A stretch of 64,000 bases of DNA from Procambarus clarkii (lineage: Eukaryota; Arthropoda; Malacostraca; Decapoda; Cambaridae): the NCBI RefSeq assembly GCF_040958095.1, contig NC_091152.1:18703796-18767795 (forward strand). Reading direction: 5' to 3'. Of this stretch, positions 1-9,866 are shown in pieces. A model generated the notes under the pieces. The model saw nothing but the letters and a program-made list of their open reading frames with translations. It was not told the origin of the DNA and did not search any database. A program made the position numbers and the translations under genes. The stretch's first letter is position 1. Each line of letters begins with the position of its first letter.

Positions 1-830
1 GTCAGAACTTCAATTAAGTTGTGATCTGAGTAACAGGTATTTGTAATCATTATGTTCCCGATCAACTCATCATTATTAGTGAAAATGAGGTCCAGCGTGT
101 TCTCCTTCCTAGTTGGTTCTACTATTTGCTGGTTTAAGGCAAACCTATCGCACATCCGTAGCAGGTCATTTGCATGTGCCTGCTCATTTAGGCTACTTCC
201 TGGTATTCTTTCTGATATTACTGTATTAGCCAGGTGCTTCCATTTCAGGTGCCGTAGGTTGAAGTCCCCAAGCAGGATGATGTTCGGAGCTGGATTTGTG
301 AGGTTTTCCAAGCAGTGCTCTATTTTCATTAGTTGGTCTTTAAACTGCTGAGGGTTTGCCTCCGGTGACTTATATACAAGGACAACAACTACATTTAGGA
401 TCTCTATTTTGACTATCAGCACTTCCACCATATCATTTGAGGTGTTTAGCAGCTCAGTACAGATGAGTGTGTCTTTGATGTAGAGGCTGACCCCACCCTG
501 AAGCCGGTGTTTCCTATCACATCTGAAGAGATTGTATTCTGAGATCCATATTTCACCATCAAGGTAGTCCTTTGTGTGAGTTTCCGTTAGGCTGCAAACA
601 CTGCATTTGCCTCATGAAGGAGACCATCTATAAAATGAACTTTGTTGGATTTGCGTGTTTTTATACCCTGGATGTTGGCAAATATAAATGATGTTATCGT
701 GTTAGTGGAAGTGCTGGATGCTTTAATTGGTGTTAATATCTGAGGCTCTGGTAAGGAGGCCACTGTGTTTGCGTCCTCTCTAGCATTTGACCGAGTTGGT
801 GGTAGAGTCTGGTCATTTTTAGCCATTCTT
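1..830 (-). pseudogene. LINE C endonuclease domain (copy 1), partial and frameshifted
   Basis: Read on the - strand this is the apurinic/apyrimidinic-like endonuclease (EEP) domain of a Jockey/CR1-superfamily non-LTR retrotransposon, the enzyme that nicks target DNA for target-primed reverse transcription. Motifs in order: SFIFANIQGIKT (strand 1), LTETHTKDY with the catalytic Glu, GGVSLYIKD, ILLGDFNL with the catalytic Asp/Asn, and YSDHNLIEV with the catalytic His. The frame is open from about 600 to base 1, where it runs off the window. A single-base shift at about 590, between AVFA and LTETH, separates it from the upstream SFIFANIQG part. It follows ORF1 on the same strand. The reverse transcriptase would lie to the left of the window. 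Confidence 0.85.
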
Positions 831-869
831 CTCCTCCTCCTCTTGCTAAAAAATTATCCCGGTTGATGG

Positions 870-2872
870 AGTAGTGGCTGTTTTCATAGTGGTAGTCTGT
901 CGGTTTTATTCGCCTGGTACCTCTTATATGAAAAGCTGGGCATTCAGCATTGAAGCACTCTTTCCTGTCCAAAGAGTTCTTGCAAATTTCTGGGTGAAAG
1001 AATTCACAGCTTTAGGTACATTTACCTGTATTGAGGAGGTTTCTGCACTTTCTAGGGTGATCGTGTGTACATGTTCCATTTATTCTTCCCGATTCCCCAT
1101 GCTTACAGGTAGCCCATCTGTAATACCAACAGATTTTGGGGCCTTGTTTTGTTTGTTTCCCTCTGCCAGGGACCGCACTCTGCTGCGGCGCCCCGACACT
1201 GTGCCCTGCTCCGGTGCCTGTGACACTGTGCCCTGCTCCGGTGCCTGTGACACCGCGCTCTGCTCCGGTGCCTGTGACACTGTGCCTGCTCCGGTGCCTG
1301 TGACACTGTGCCTGCTCCGGTGCCTGTGACACTGTGCCCTGCTCCGGTGCCTGTGACACTGTGCCCTGCTCCGGTGCCTGTGACACCGCGCTCTGCTCCG
1401 GTGCCTGTGACACTGTGCCCTGCTCTGGTGCCTGTGACACTGTGCCCTGCTCCGGTGCCTGTGACACCGCACTCTGCTCCGGTGCCTGTGACACCGCGCT
1501 CTGCTCCGGTGCCTGTGACACTGTGCCCTGCTCCGGTGCCTGTGACACCGCGCTCTGCTCCGGTGCCTGTGACACTGTGCCTGCTCCGGTGCCTGTGACA
1601 CCGCGCTCTGCTCCGGTGCCTGTGACACTGTGCCCTGCTCCGGTGCCTGTGACACTGTGCCCTGCTCCGGTGCCTGTGACACGGCGCTCTGCTCCGGTGC
1701 CTGTGACACCGCGCTCTGCTCCGGTGCCTGTGACACTGTGCCCTGCTCCGGTGCCTGTGACACCGCGCTCTGCTCCGGTGCCTGTGACACTGTGCCTGCT
1801 CCGGTGCCTGTGACACCGCGCTCTGCTCCGGTGCCTGTGACACCGCGCTCTGCTCCGGTGCCTGTGACACCGCGCACTGCTCAGGGGTCCCCGACTCCGT
1901 GCCCTGCTCAGGCATCCCCGACTCCGCGCCCTGCTCAGGCATCCCCGACTCCGTGCCCTGCTCAGGCATCCCCGACTCCGTGCCCTGCTCAGGCATCCCC
2001 GACTCCGCGCCCTGCTCAGGCATCCCCGACTCCGTGCCCTGCTCAGGCATCCCCGACTCCGCGCCCTGCTCAGGCATCCCCGACTCCGTGCCCTGCTCAG
2101 GCATCCCCGACTCCGCGCCCTGCTCAGGCATCCCCGACTCCGCGCCCTGCTCAGGCATCCCCGACTCCGTGCCCTGCTCAGGCATCCCCGACTCCGCGCC
2201 CTGCTCAGGCATCCCCGACTCCGTGCCCTGCTCAGGCATCCCCGACTCCGCGCCCTGCTCAGGCGCCGCTGCCACAGAGCTCTGTGCTACAGCTGGTTGT
2301 ACCTTGGTGTCATGTACAGTTTGTTTGAAGACATTAGAAATTGCTATGCAGGCATTAATTAGTAATTCTCTGTTTTCGGCGGGAGTTTTATCCAGGATTT
2401 CCATCAATTTCAAAAAAGTTACATCATCCTTTTTGCAGAGCCAGTACACAGAGTGGTCACTGGGACCATTTCTCCTTGAATTGTTAGTCATGTTGGCACA
2501 TTTTTTGTGTATGGCTGCTGAACAGAGTTGGCATTGAAAGCTCTGTTGGTAATCTACCTTCATGTTGCATTCTATGCACGTTTTTATCAAAGCCATTTTT
2601 TGAACACTTCTGTTCAGTGGTGATGGTCTTACAAGGTGGGGTGTTGACCGGTGGGGGAGTTGACCGCGGGTGCTGGCCGTGGGAGCTGGCCGTGGGTGTT
2701 GACCGTGGGTGTTTACCAACTTGAGATAGGCCTCGAAGAGGCTGTATGGACGGCCAGTGTTGCTAATTGAAATAATTAACATTGAAATAATTAAGTAATA
2801 ATTTCTTTGTGTCAACTCCTGCCTGACAGCTTCGACGGAGCTGACCGCCTCTGATGCTTGCTCTGTCAACAC
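870..2872 (-). pseudogene. LINE C ORF1 (copy 1): PHD-like and CCCH fingers with expanded repeats
   Basis: This is the gag-like ORF1 of the same LINE. The likely start is the ATG at 2596 (MALIKTCIECNMK). A PHD-like finger spans about 2578-2420 (CIEC, CQLC, HKKC, WLCKKD). A helical stretch follows, then two blocks of in-frame 9-residue repeats (PEQ-rich, 2263-1191), and near the end a cysteine/histidine region at 1131-1015 (CWYYRWATCKHG, CTHDH, CRNLLNTGKC), continued in another frame at 972-905 (ECFNAECPAFHIRG), resembling CCCH RNA-binding fingers. Copy 2 at 33314-32198 has the same order of domains. Units of 26 instead of 27 bases break the frame, so the protein is not intact. Upstream of 2596 the frame stays open but looks unlike coding sequence. 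Confidence 0.75.
1191..2263 (-). repeat. 27-bp minisatellite inside LINE C ORF1 (two monomer types)
   Basis: About 40 tandem 27-bp units. From 1191 to 1876 the unit carries GCTCCGGTGCCTGTGACAC (- strand: SQAPEQ plus SAV or GTV). From 1877 to 2263 it carries CTCAGGCATCCCCGACTCC (- strand: PEQ plus GAESGM or GTESGM). Both encode nine residues with a shared PEQ. Several 26-bp units occur only in the first block and shift the frame. Alternation of CACTGT/CACCGC positions suggests higher-order duplication. Confidence 0.95.
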
Positions 2873-3055
2873 CTACATTTTGCCAGGCTTCCTCTGCCTG
2901 TTAAGGCCAAAATATGTCACGTGCGATTTTTATCTTATTTTTCCCCGTGCTCAGGGAACGCAAATGAACATTTGTAGAAGACGAAAATTTTTTTTAGTAT
3001 TTTATTTTCTTGCACATTGGGGTGTAAAAGTCCTCAGGACCCCTTCGGAGCTTAA
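2873..3055 (+). mobile_element. Terminal fragment of a TTAA-type element
   Basis: About 150 bp ending at TTAA (3052-3055) resembles the right ends of other TTAA elements here (32040-32201 and 18985-19075): a run of AAAATTTTTTT, then TTTATTTTCTTGCACA, GGGGTGT and a terminal TTAA. It is also an inverted match to 3056-3180, the left end of the piggyBac-like element, sharing CGTGCTCAGGGAAC and AAATG in opposite orientation. The two ends therefore abut head to head and share one TTAA. Confidence 0.5.
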
Positions 3056-5950
3056 CCCTGAGGCTGCTAAGGGCCTTTTCGCCTTCAACACCCACAGGCA
3101 CAAAAAGAAAAAAATTCCAACAATTTTTTTGTAATCTCTCCATTTGTGTTCCCTGAGCACGAGAAAAAAAAAAATAATTGTACTGTACTTACCAGTGACG
3201 TAAATGAGCCGAGAAGTTGGCCGATGACTTCACGAGTCATCGTCGCTGGAGCGTGGTGCGCCTAGGCCGAGTCGGCGCGGCGGAGAAGGAGCCAGAGTTT
3301 CCACAAATTTATTTTTGCTGTATTATTTACAGTATCTGGCGTATTTTACAACCAGTTTTTTCACTGGTCTGGTACAATATGTTGTCACTTGATGTTTTAT
3401 TATAATTCAACTGTTCTAAATTTATATTGCTGTCACATATTAGTGTCACAAGTATTTGCACAAAAAGTTTATTTTTCAGTAAATATACAATTTATTATGA
3501 ATTGTTTTCACTGTATACACTCACTTATTCTGTATGTACATGTTTTTGCACCAATCTTGGGCATTTAGAAGTCATCAAGTGATACTCGTCAGTATCACTT
3601 GTGATACACAGATACAGTGATACTCGTCAAAACATTTGACATAGCACAGAGGGACCTGACACGCTATGCACCAAGTCATCACCAATTTACGCTTCTGTTC
3701 CCTCTTTGTTGTGGTCTTGCATACAATGCACTCATGCTGGCCTACTGCACGCTTTCCAGTTGGTGGTAAATACCTTACATTGTGTGTGAGAAAGGCATCC
3801 TTGAAATCGAGTCTGTGTGTGGGAGCATGGTGCAATACTGGGTTTACAATGAGCCTTTGTATGCCTGGAATTGTTTTGCCAAACTTTTCTAGTAATTGTG
3901 TCACTACAGTAAAACTGAACACAGGGAAGTTTCATTTACCACCTGTTTTGACAAGATACATATTGTAACAGCATTGTTCAGCATTGTTACGTAAATAAGG
4001 TGGAAAAACATTTTCTTGGTCCACTTTACTGTTTTCCGTACACACTCCACTGCCCCCACCATCATATCACATTTATCCATGAAACGCATGTTGATGTTAT
4101 AGTCCAAAACACAATCTGGTTTATAGATTATTTTTGTTGTTCTGTTCACCCTGCCACTGTCCAACATTGTACCATCATGAATGGTGGTCAACATGTTCAC
4201 TTCACGCCTGTCTTTCCACCGCACTGAAAGCATTGCACCGGCTTTTCTTAGCTCGTAATCACCAACCTGCATAGCAGTGTGAAACACTGGCATTTTCCTT
4301 CGTTTTGCCTTCACTCCAGTTCTATTATCAATCAAGAACCTAGTTAGCAAGGGACTGGTATAATAGTTATCTGTGTATAATATGTGGCCCTTGTTCAGAT
4401 ATGGTGCAAGCAGTGACTTCACCACACTACCTGAGAAGTCATGTTGGGCATTAGCAGAAATGTTTAAATTTGTACCCGTGTACAGTACATTATCATGTGT
4501 AACACAATCCCTGTTTCACAGTCACAGAGTACAAAGAATTTCAATCCGTGTTTGGAGGGAATATACTGCTTGAAGGCAAGACGTCCTTTGAAAAGCACAA
4601 GGGATTCGTCAATCACCAGCTTCTGAGCTGGTACGTAGAAATCCCTGTACCTTCCAATAAGTTCATTCAGGATGTGCCTTACTTTCCAAAGTCACCTGGA
4701 GACACCTGAGGATTATCGCAAATCTTTGCATGGTCGTATCTTTGTATGGTCACAAATCTTTATATTATCATATGATCTTTGCTCCAATAATGGTCGAGTA
4801 CGTGTTTGACACAATGTTTCATCAACATACACAGTGCCAAAAACACATACATTTCACCTAAAGTCGTATCTTTCCACCGCTGTAATCGTAAAAAATCGGA
4901 TAACTCCTCATGAATGAGATCAGCCGCATATTTGTTAGTTTCCTTAACCATATTCCATGAGTGGCTCATCAAAATATGCAGGTAAAGTAGTCCATTTCAC
5001 ACATATCGGCTCCTGTGTCAGGGGAAAAGGTCTGTAATCCCAACATCTGAATTATCAAAGGCAGAAATTACACAATGTCCCATCACTCACACAAATACCC
5101 GTGGTGTCTTTCGAGAGACTATAGCGGCACCACAGCGAGGAAACCGTGGACCAGGAGCTGAAGCCGGTCTAGCAACAGAAGGGGCGGGGGGCAGGGACAA
5201 TGGCGGAAAATTACTTGATGTTGAGGGTCTTTGTTCATCAGCATCCCCCATGTGGTCCCATGCGGTGCCGCATGGCTAGGCCAGATGCTGTCGACGTGAA
5301 AAATGTCGCTTAGCAACACCATGCCCTCCATTGGCACTAGCGGCTGCGAAACTATTTTCCGATTCTAAATCACTAAAACCAGAAAATGATTCACATTCCT
5401 CAGACTCGTCGACGAAAACATCAATATCTTGCAAAGTAGCACATGAATTGTGTGGTCTGGCACAAAGTGGGGTCGAGTGAGGGCGAGGAGGCATGGACGA
5501 GATGCTAGGCCTAGCCCTCGTGGCACCAGCATGTTCATTCTCATCGTCAGTTGTATCCACATCTGAGGGCTGTGTGTAGTCATGATCCATGTCAGAGTCG
5601 TCAGTAACAGATTCATCATCCCGGAACATTCTTATTAATTTCATCTTCAGTCAGAGGTTGCGATGCACGCTTTGTTGAGCAGGATCGGTAGGTGGAATGT
5701 CGTGCGCTCGCCATGGTGTCTGCCGGGTAACTGAGGCCTGTACACAATGGCGGCCTACATTGGATTTTTTCCCAGGTGGTGTTTGTTTATGGTCGGATGT
5801 GGCTTGACGATGGCTGCCCCTATCCCACTTGGGGCGTTTAAAATCTTGCGCTAGACAAGCGATCGTCTAAATATGTACAGTATTGCGCGGTTTCGGTAAA
5901 GTTACTCCCATCGTCTATACAGTATATGTATTGCATGGTCTAAGGGTTAA
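3052..5950 (-). mobile_element. piggyBac-like DNA transposon with TTAA ends
   Basis: The 2.9-kb element begins TTAACCCTGAGG and ends CTAAGGGTTAA, so both ends start TTAACCCT when read inward, as in piggyBac elements, which insert at TTAA. A second TTAA at 5953-5956 may be the true right boundary, because L2-like LINE sequence resumes exactly there. It carries a broken transposase on the - strand. The right 190 bp (5760-5950) are clearly related to the ends of the non-coding TTAA family A, sharing GGGATAGGGGCAGC and a GGGAAAAAATCCA block. Confidence 0.8.
3575..5716 (-). pseudogene. piggyBac-like transposase, degenerate
   Basis: Reading - strand: an acidic N-terminal region (MFRDDESVTDDSDMDHDYTQ..., 5644-5276), possibly preceded by an ATG at 5716 in another frame; the DDE_Tnp_1_7 N-terminal part TNKYAADLIHEE (4972-4760); the catalytic-core strand DESLVLFKGRLAFKQY near 4600; LYTDNYYTS (about 4380) and MDKCDMM (about 4080), which carry the remaining core aspartates; then the C-terminal cysteine-rich domain at 3800-3600 (CIVCKTTTKREQ, WCIACQVPLC, CFDEYHC) that binds the ends in piggyBac proteins. 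The pieces lie in at least three frames with internal stops, so it is inactive. All three aspartate motifs can still be recognised. Confidence 0.8.
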
Positions 5951-5952
5951 AG

Positions 5953-6665
5953 GTTAAATACACGGATGGGAAAATATTAAAGAAATTGTTAACGACCTTT
6001 ATGCGACTAAAGTTGGAATATGCAACAATTCAAGAGAGAACTCGATAAGCACCTCCAAAGAATGCCTGATCATCTAGGCTGTGATTCATACATTAGTCTG
6101 CAAGCAGCCTCCAACAGTCTGGTTGACCAGATGACCAACCATGAGGCTTGATCAGAGACCACGCTATGGGGGATGTTAATCCTTGAAACCACCATAAGAT
6201 AGCTAAAAGGTAGGTAGGTAGGTAGGTGCCTATACCTCAAGAAGCAGACCATTAAATTAGAAAAGGGGCAAAGACATACAACTAAATGGCTTCCTGAACT
6301 GAAAGACAAGAGCTACAAGGAGACGTTGGAGGTATTAAATATACCAAAGCTAGAAGATAGAAGAAAAGGCGAGGTGATCAGTAAGTACAAAATAGTAACC
6401 GGAATCGGCAAAACTGATAAAGAAGAATTTTGGAAAACTGCAATATCAAGAACAAGAGGATATAGGTTCAAACTAAGGAAACAAAGCTGGAAGAAAAACA
6501 TTTGTAAGTTCACTTTTGCAAACAGTGGTAGACAGTTGGAACAATTTAAGTGAGAAGGTGGTGGATGCCAAACCCGGCAGTAGTTTCAAGGCATCATATG
6601 ACACAGTGCTGGGAAGATGGGACACCACGAGCATACTTCTCATCCTGTAACTACACTTAGGTAGG
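5953..6665 (+). mobile_element. L2-like LINE 3' fragment, split by a LINE F tail
   Basis: At 5953-6022 and 6229-6665 the + strand matches the C-terminal part of the L2-like reverse transcriptase seen at 9909-11699: first KYTDGKILKKLLTTFMRLKL, then CLYLKKQ, KWLPELKDKSY, LNIPKLEDRRK and KFTFAN, ending in CTACACTTAGGTAGG. The intervening 6023-6228 is the 3' end of another LINE (family F) with an (AGGT)n tail. The L2 fragment starts exactly at a TTAA next to the piggyBac-like element. Confidence 0.75.
6023..6232 (+). mobile_element. LINE F 3' end with (AGGT)n tail
   Basis: Encodes a recognisable LINE C-terminus in the forward frame (RELDKHLQRMPDHLGCDS then VDQMTNHEA) followed by a short 3' UTR and (AGGT)5 at 6211-6230. 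It interrupts the L2-like fragment between LEYAT and CLYLKK. Related tails occur at 21440-21590, 45060-45150 and 54651-54780. Confidence 0.65.
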
Positions 6666-7147
6666 GAAGGGAAAGCAACTATCAAGAGAAACTCCCTGAT
6701 CCACAAGCTGGATGAGAGAGGTGGTATTAGAAGGATGTGCCATACATGTTATCTTGCCATCATGTGAGGTTAAGGTGTCAACATGGGGTGGGCAGATGTA
6801 TTATCAAGCAACAGCAAAGCCAGAACTTCGCTTGGCCTCACTTTTGTGTTTCTTATTAATTTTGGGGTCACGAACTTCCTTGTAAAATATGTGAAACCAC
6901 GAAAGAAAGATGTCTTGTGTAAACCATGCACTCTTTTTAGCTATAATATTTCACAGGCAGTTATTCAAACAATGTTGTAAGGCTCTTAGTGTCTTGGATT
7001 TGCCAACAACTGAACACATGCTTATGGATGTGCCTTCGTCATTGGTTTACACAATTGCTGACAACCTGTCCTTCTTCACATTACTCCCTGGCACACTTCC
7101 CTAAACTCCTCAAGAGCTAGAGCTTTTTTCAAAGAAACTCCTCCAAT
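6666..7147. other. No recognisable feature
   Basis: Intermediate-AT sequence with only short chance ORFs. I see no motif, repeat end or splice pattern that I can name. Confidence 0.4.
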
Positions 7148-7412
7148 AGGGAAGACGGTCGGCCGAGCGGACAGCACACTGGACTTGTGATCCTGTGGTC
7201 ACGGGTTCGATCCCGGGCAGATGCGAGAAACGATGGGCAGAGTTTCTTTCACCCTATGCCCCTGTTACCTAGCAGTAAAATAGGTACCTGGGTGTTAGTC
7301 AGCTGTCACGGGCTGCTTCCTGGGGGTGGAGGCCTGGTCGAGGACCGGGCCGCGGGGACACTAAAAAGCCCCGAAATCATCTCAAGATAACCTCAAGATG
7401 ACCTCAAGAATA
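7148..7412 (+). mobile_element. tRNA-derived SINE (family S1)
   Basis: The head GTCGGCCGAGCGGACAGCAC and the GGTTCGATCCCGG motif are spaced like the A and B boxes of a tRNA gene (polymerase III promoter), resembling a class II (Ser/Leu) tRNA. The body (TTTCACCCTATGCCCCTGTT, GGTACCTGGGTGTTAGTCAG) is followed by a tail ending in repeated CTCAAGATAAC. The last ~70 bp match the 3' end of LINE F. Other copies: 16681-16927 (-), 22304-22466 (+), and a diverged relative at 49585-49790. Confidence 0.85.
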
Positions 7413-7925
7413 CAGACCAGTTTCCTCACCATTATAGATTTGATGTGCATAAAAACTATTAGATAAAATGTATGTTCTCAATTTGTTTAAATAATTCAAC
7501 ACTGCTTGTATCTGCACTCAGTTTTTTACTGAGAAATTTTCTCTTCACAATATTGTGCTTTGTTTTAAACTTTGAAATCTTATCATCACTTGCCCTGAAA
7601 TCCTGTATTTCAAGGATGGCTGCAAACCTGCTTGCAGCATTACTGATTTATGTACCATGAATTGTCTCGCCAACTGTTCAGTGCTGTGCAAACCACTTGT
7701 ATTGCAGCCTCATCCAACTGTGCAATGTGTGCAGGCTTCAGAGTTTTTTTATTACACCTTTTGCAAGTTCTTGTACCTCACTAAATAGTTGCTATGGATT
7801 TCATGTACTCCTCTTTTTTCTTTAAATCAGAGACAGTACAGGTACTAGTGCCTATACCAAAATCCTGTGCAATACTCACAGCCAACCGGCCATTTTCACA
7901 GAGTTCAGTGACACATAACATCATT
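7413..7925. other. AT-rich spacer, nothing recognised
   Basis: No coding, repeat or RNA signal could be supported. The last bases lead into an L2-like reverse-transcriptase fragment. Confidence 0.4.
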
Positions 7926-7961
7926 AGCGGAGTACCACAGGGTTCAATTCTTGTGCTAGTA

Positions 7962-9415
7962 CTGTCTCCACTCGATCATCCGGACTATATGGGAAGGACC
8001 CCCTAGCCGGATTATCACATTTTTCGGATAATGGTACTTTTTCACCTACGAGTCCAAAAGTGACCATTTCCAACTATTTTTTATACTACAGACAACATAA
8101 TTTGAATTGCCTTGGCACATATAATTATTAAATATTCAACTAGAAACCTCAACTTACCTTGTTGGTGTTCGTCTTCTTGATTGATGCCACACATCTTGAA
8201 GTTAAGACTTCTTAACAATTTACGTAACCTATACTAACACAACACTAAAATTAACACTTAAAATTACTGTACAGTTCATTAAGCAAAGTTAGTTTTGACT
8301 GCCAGCTGCTGAAGCCTCACTGGATGAAGACATTTGGGTTGCCTGTGAGGCCTCGCTTGTTGAAGGCGCTTGCATGCGCCTCACTTGTTGAAGGCGCTTG
8401 CCTGTGGTGCCTCACTTGTTGAAGGCGCTTGGCTTGCCTGTGATGCCTCACTTGTTGAAGGCGCTTGGCTTGCCTGTGACGCCTCACTTGTTGAAGGCGC
8501 TTGGCTTGCCTGTGAGGCCTCACTTGCTGAAGGCGCTTGCCTGTGGTGCCTCACTTGTTGAAGGCGCTTGGCTTGCCTGTGACACCTCACTTGTTGAAGG
8601 GGCTTGGCTTGCCTGTGACGCCTCACTTGTTGAAGGCGGTTGGCTTGCCTGTGAAGCCTCACTTGTTGAAGGCGCTTGCTTGCGCCTCACTTGTTGAAGG
8701 TGCATGGCTTGCCTGTGGCGCCTCACTTGTTGAAGGCATTTGGCTGCCTGTGACGCCTCACTGGTTGAACAACACGTAACTTGTCTTTAATTGCTAGGAT
8801 AACCTTCTTCCTCTTAAAACCTCCAGGACAATTGATGTTGCTACCAGACATAGTCTTGGCCAAAAATGTTCAAAGTTACTATGAAAATAAAAAAGTTATT
8901 TGAAAAAATATTTCACTAATGGTGCAGCACTGTGTATAACACGAGGGACGGGAGCACATGGGTTGACCAGTGTTGGACGGGTCCACTTGGGGCAGCTATA
9001 GCGCGTTACGTAGGCCGCCAGGAGGGAAAAAACTCACAATATTTTTTAAGGAAACTTCAGCCTGTGCACATTGCTTTTAGGAAACTTATTTGTTATTACA
9101 TAATTACTAGTACTTATTTCATTTGTTTTTGGCTATGATTAATTGTTCTAAAATTAATGGTAATTCCTGTACCCAGGTGGTCCCTCCCGACGTTCCCCTC
9201 CCACTCACCCCCACCCCCTCCTCCACCATGCGTCTAGAGCCACAGACAGACGGGATTAATATGGTACGGCCAAATTTTTATCCGGCTAAACCAGCTTTTA
9301 TCTGGCTCCCATGGCCATTTTGGCTGGATATTGTGATAACTTTATCCGTTTACGATTTTGGCCGTATAAGGGCGTTTTCCGGATGTTCGAATCCCGGATA
9401 ATCGCGTGGTTACAG
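7962..9415. mobile_element. Non-coding Tc/pogo-like DNA transposon, TA target duplication
   Basis: 1454 bp with terminal inverted repeats: left CTGTCTCCACTCGATCATCC, right (reverse complement) CTGTAACCACGCGATTATCC. It is flanked by TA at 7960-7961 and 9416-9417. No transposase frame is present. It carries a 36-bp minisatellite. TA duplication points to the Tc1/mariner/pogo superfamily; the termini alone do not tell which branch. Confidence 0.8.
8305..8768. repeat. 36-bp minisatellite inside the DNA transposon
   Basis: About 13 units containing CTCACTTGTTGAAGGCGCTT followed by GGCTTGCCTGTGA. Shorter 31-bp and shorter variants lack part of GGCTTG. The 36-bp period keeps long frames open on both strands, but there is no independent sign of coding. 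Confidence 0.9.
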
Positions 9416-9477
9416 TAATGTTCATATCTTCATAAATGATCTGCCTGAAGGAATACAGAATTATATGACCATTTTTG

Positions 9478-9866
9478 TTGATTGGAACAATGTTTACCTT
9501 TTTCCATATACTGTATCTGCTAATTTTCCAGCGCACAAAGATGTTTGGAATATCAATTGAAGTGGAATGTTCAGCTCAGTTGCACATTCTTTGAACACCC
9601 AAGGTGAAGCTCCATCTGGTCCAACTGCTTTATTTCTTCCCAGCTCCATGACTAATTTTTCTACTTCATCTTAAGACACCTGTATGTACTCTATGGTGTT
9701 CTCTGGAATTGGCATTGTTTGGTTCTCTGAAAACTTCATTTTGCACTAACAACTGATCATTTAATGTTTCACACATTTCTTGTTCATTTTCTGTGAGTCT
9801 GTTCGAGTCTGTTCCCCATTCTGAATCTCTGGATTTTATCCTTTACATGTGGCTTGTTTTATGTAA
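9478..9866 (-). pseudogene. L2-like LINE fragment (RT N-terminal part), diverged
   Basis: The - strand resembles the segment of the 9909-11699 protein that covers ETLNEKFQSVFVQNE, the GKNKAAGPDGVS region and the following IPLHLIFQ, but with stops and indels (for example TCTTAAGACACC). It sits directly against the 3' end of the next L2-like copy. Confidence 0.65.

Larger units (their letters stand above)
7926..9477 (+). pseudogene. L2-like reverse transcriptase fragment split by a DNA transposon
   Basis: 7926-7961 encodes SGVPQGSILVLV, the conserved RT motif before the catalytic FADD strand. 9416-9477 continues VMFI..., NDLPEGIQNYMT. Between them lies the 7962-9415 transposon. Removing it (keeping one TA) joins GTGCTAGTA directly to ATGTTCATA. 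A small indel follows soon after, so the fragment was probably already a pseudogene or decayed later. Confidence 0.8.

Noticed and set aside
1103..2872. A 589-codon frame as a host repeat-rich protein
   Set aside because: The PHD-like and CCCH-like parts match the transposon copy at 32198-33314, the endonuclease of the same LINE follows, and frame-breaking 26-bp units occur. It is LINE ORF1.
7150..7222. Genuine Ser/Leu-type tRNA gene
   Set aside because: Repeated in several copies with the same downstream body; it is the SINE S1 head.
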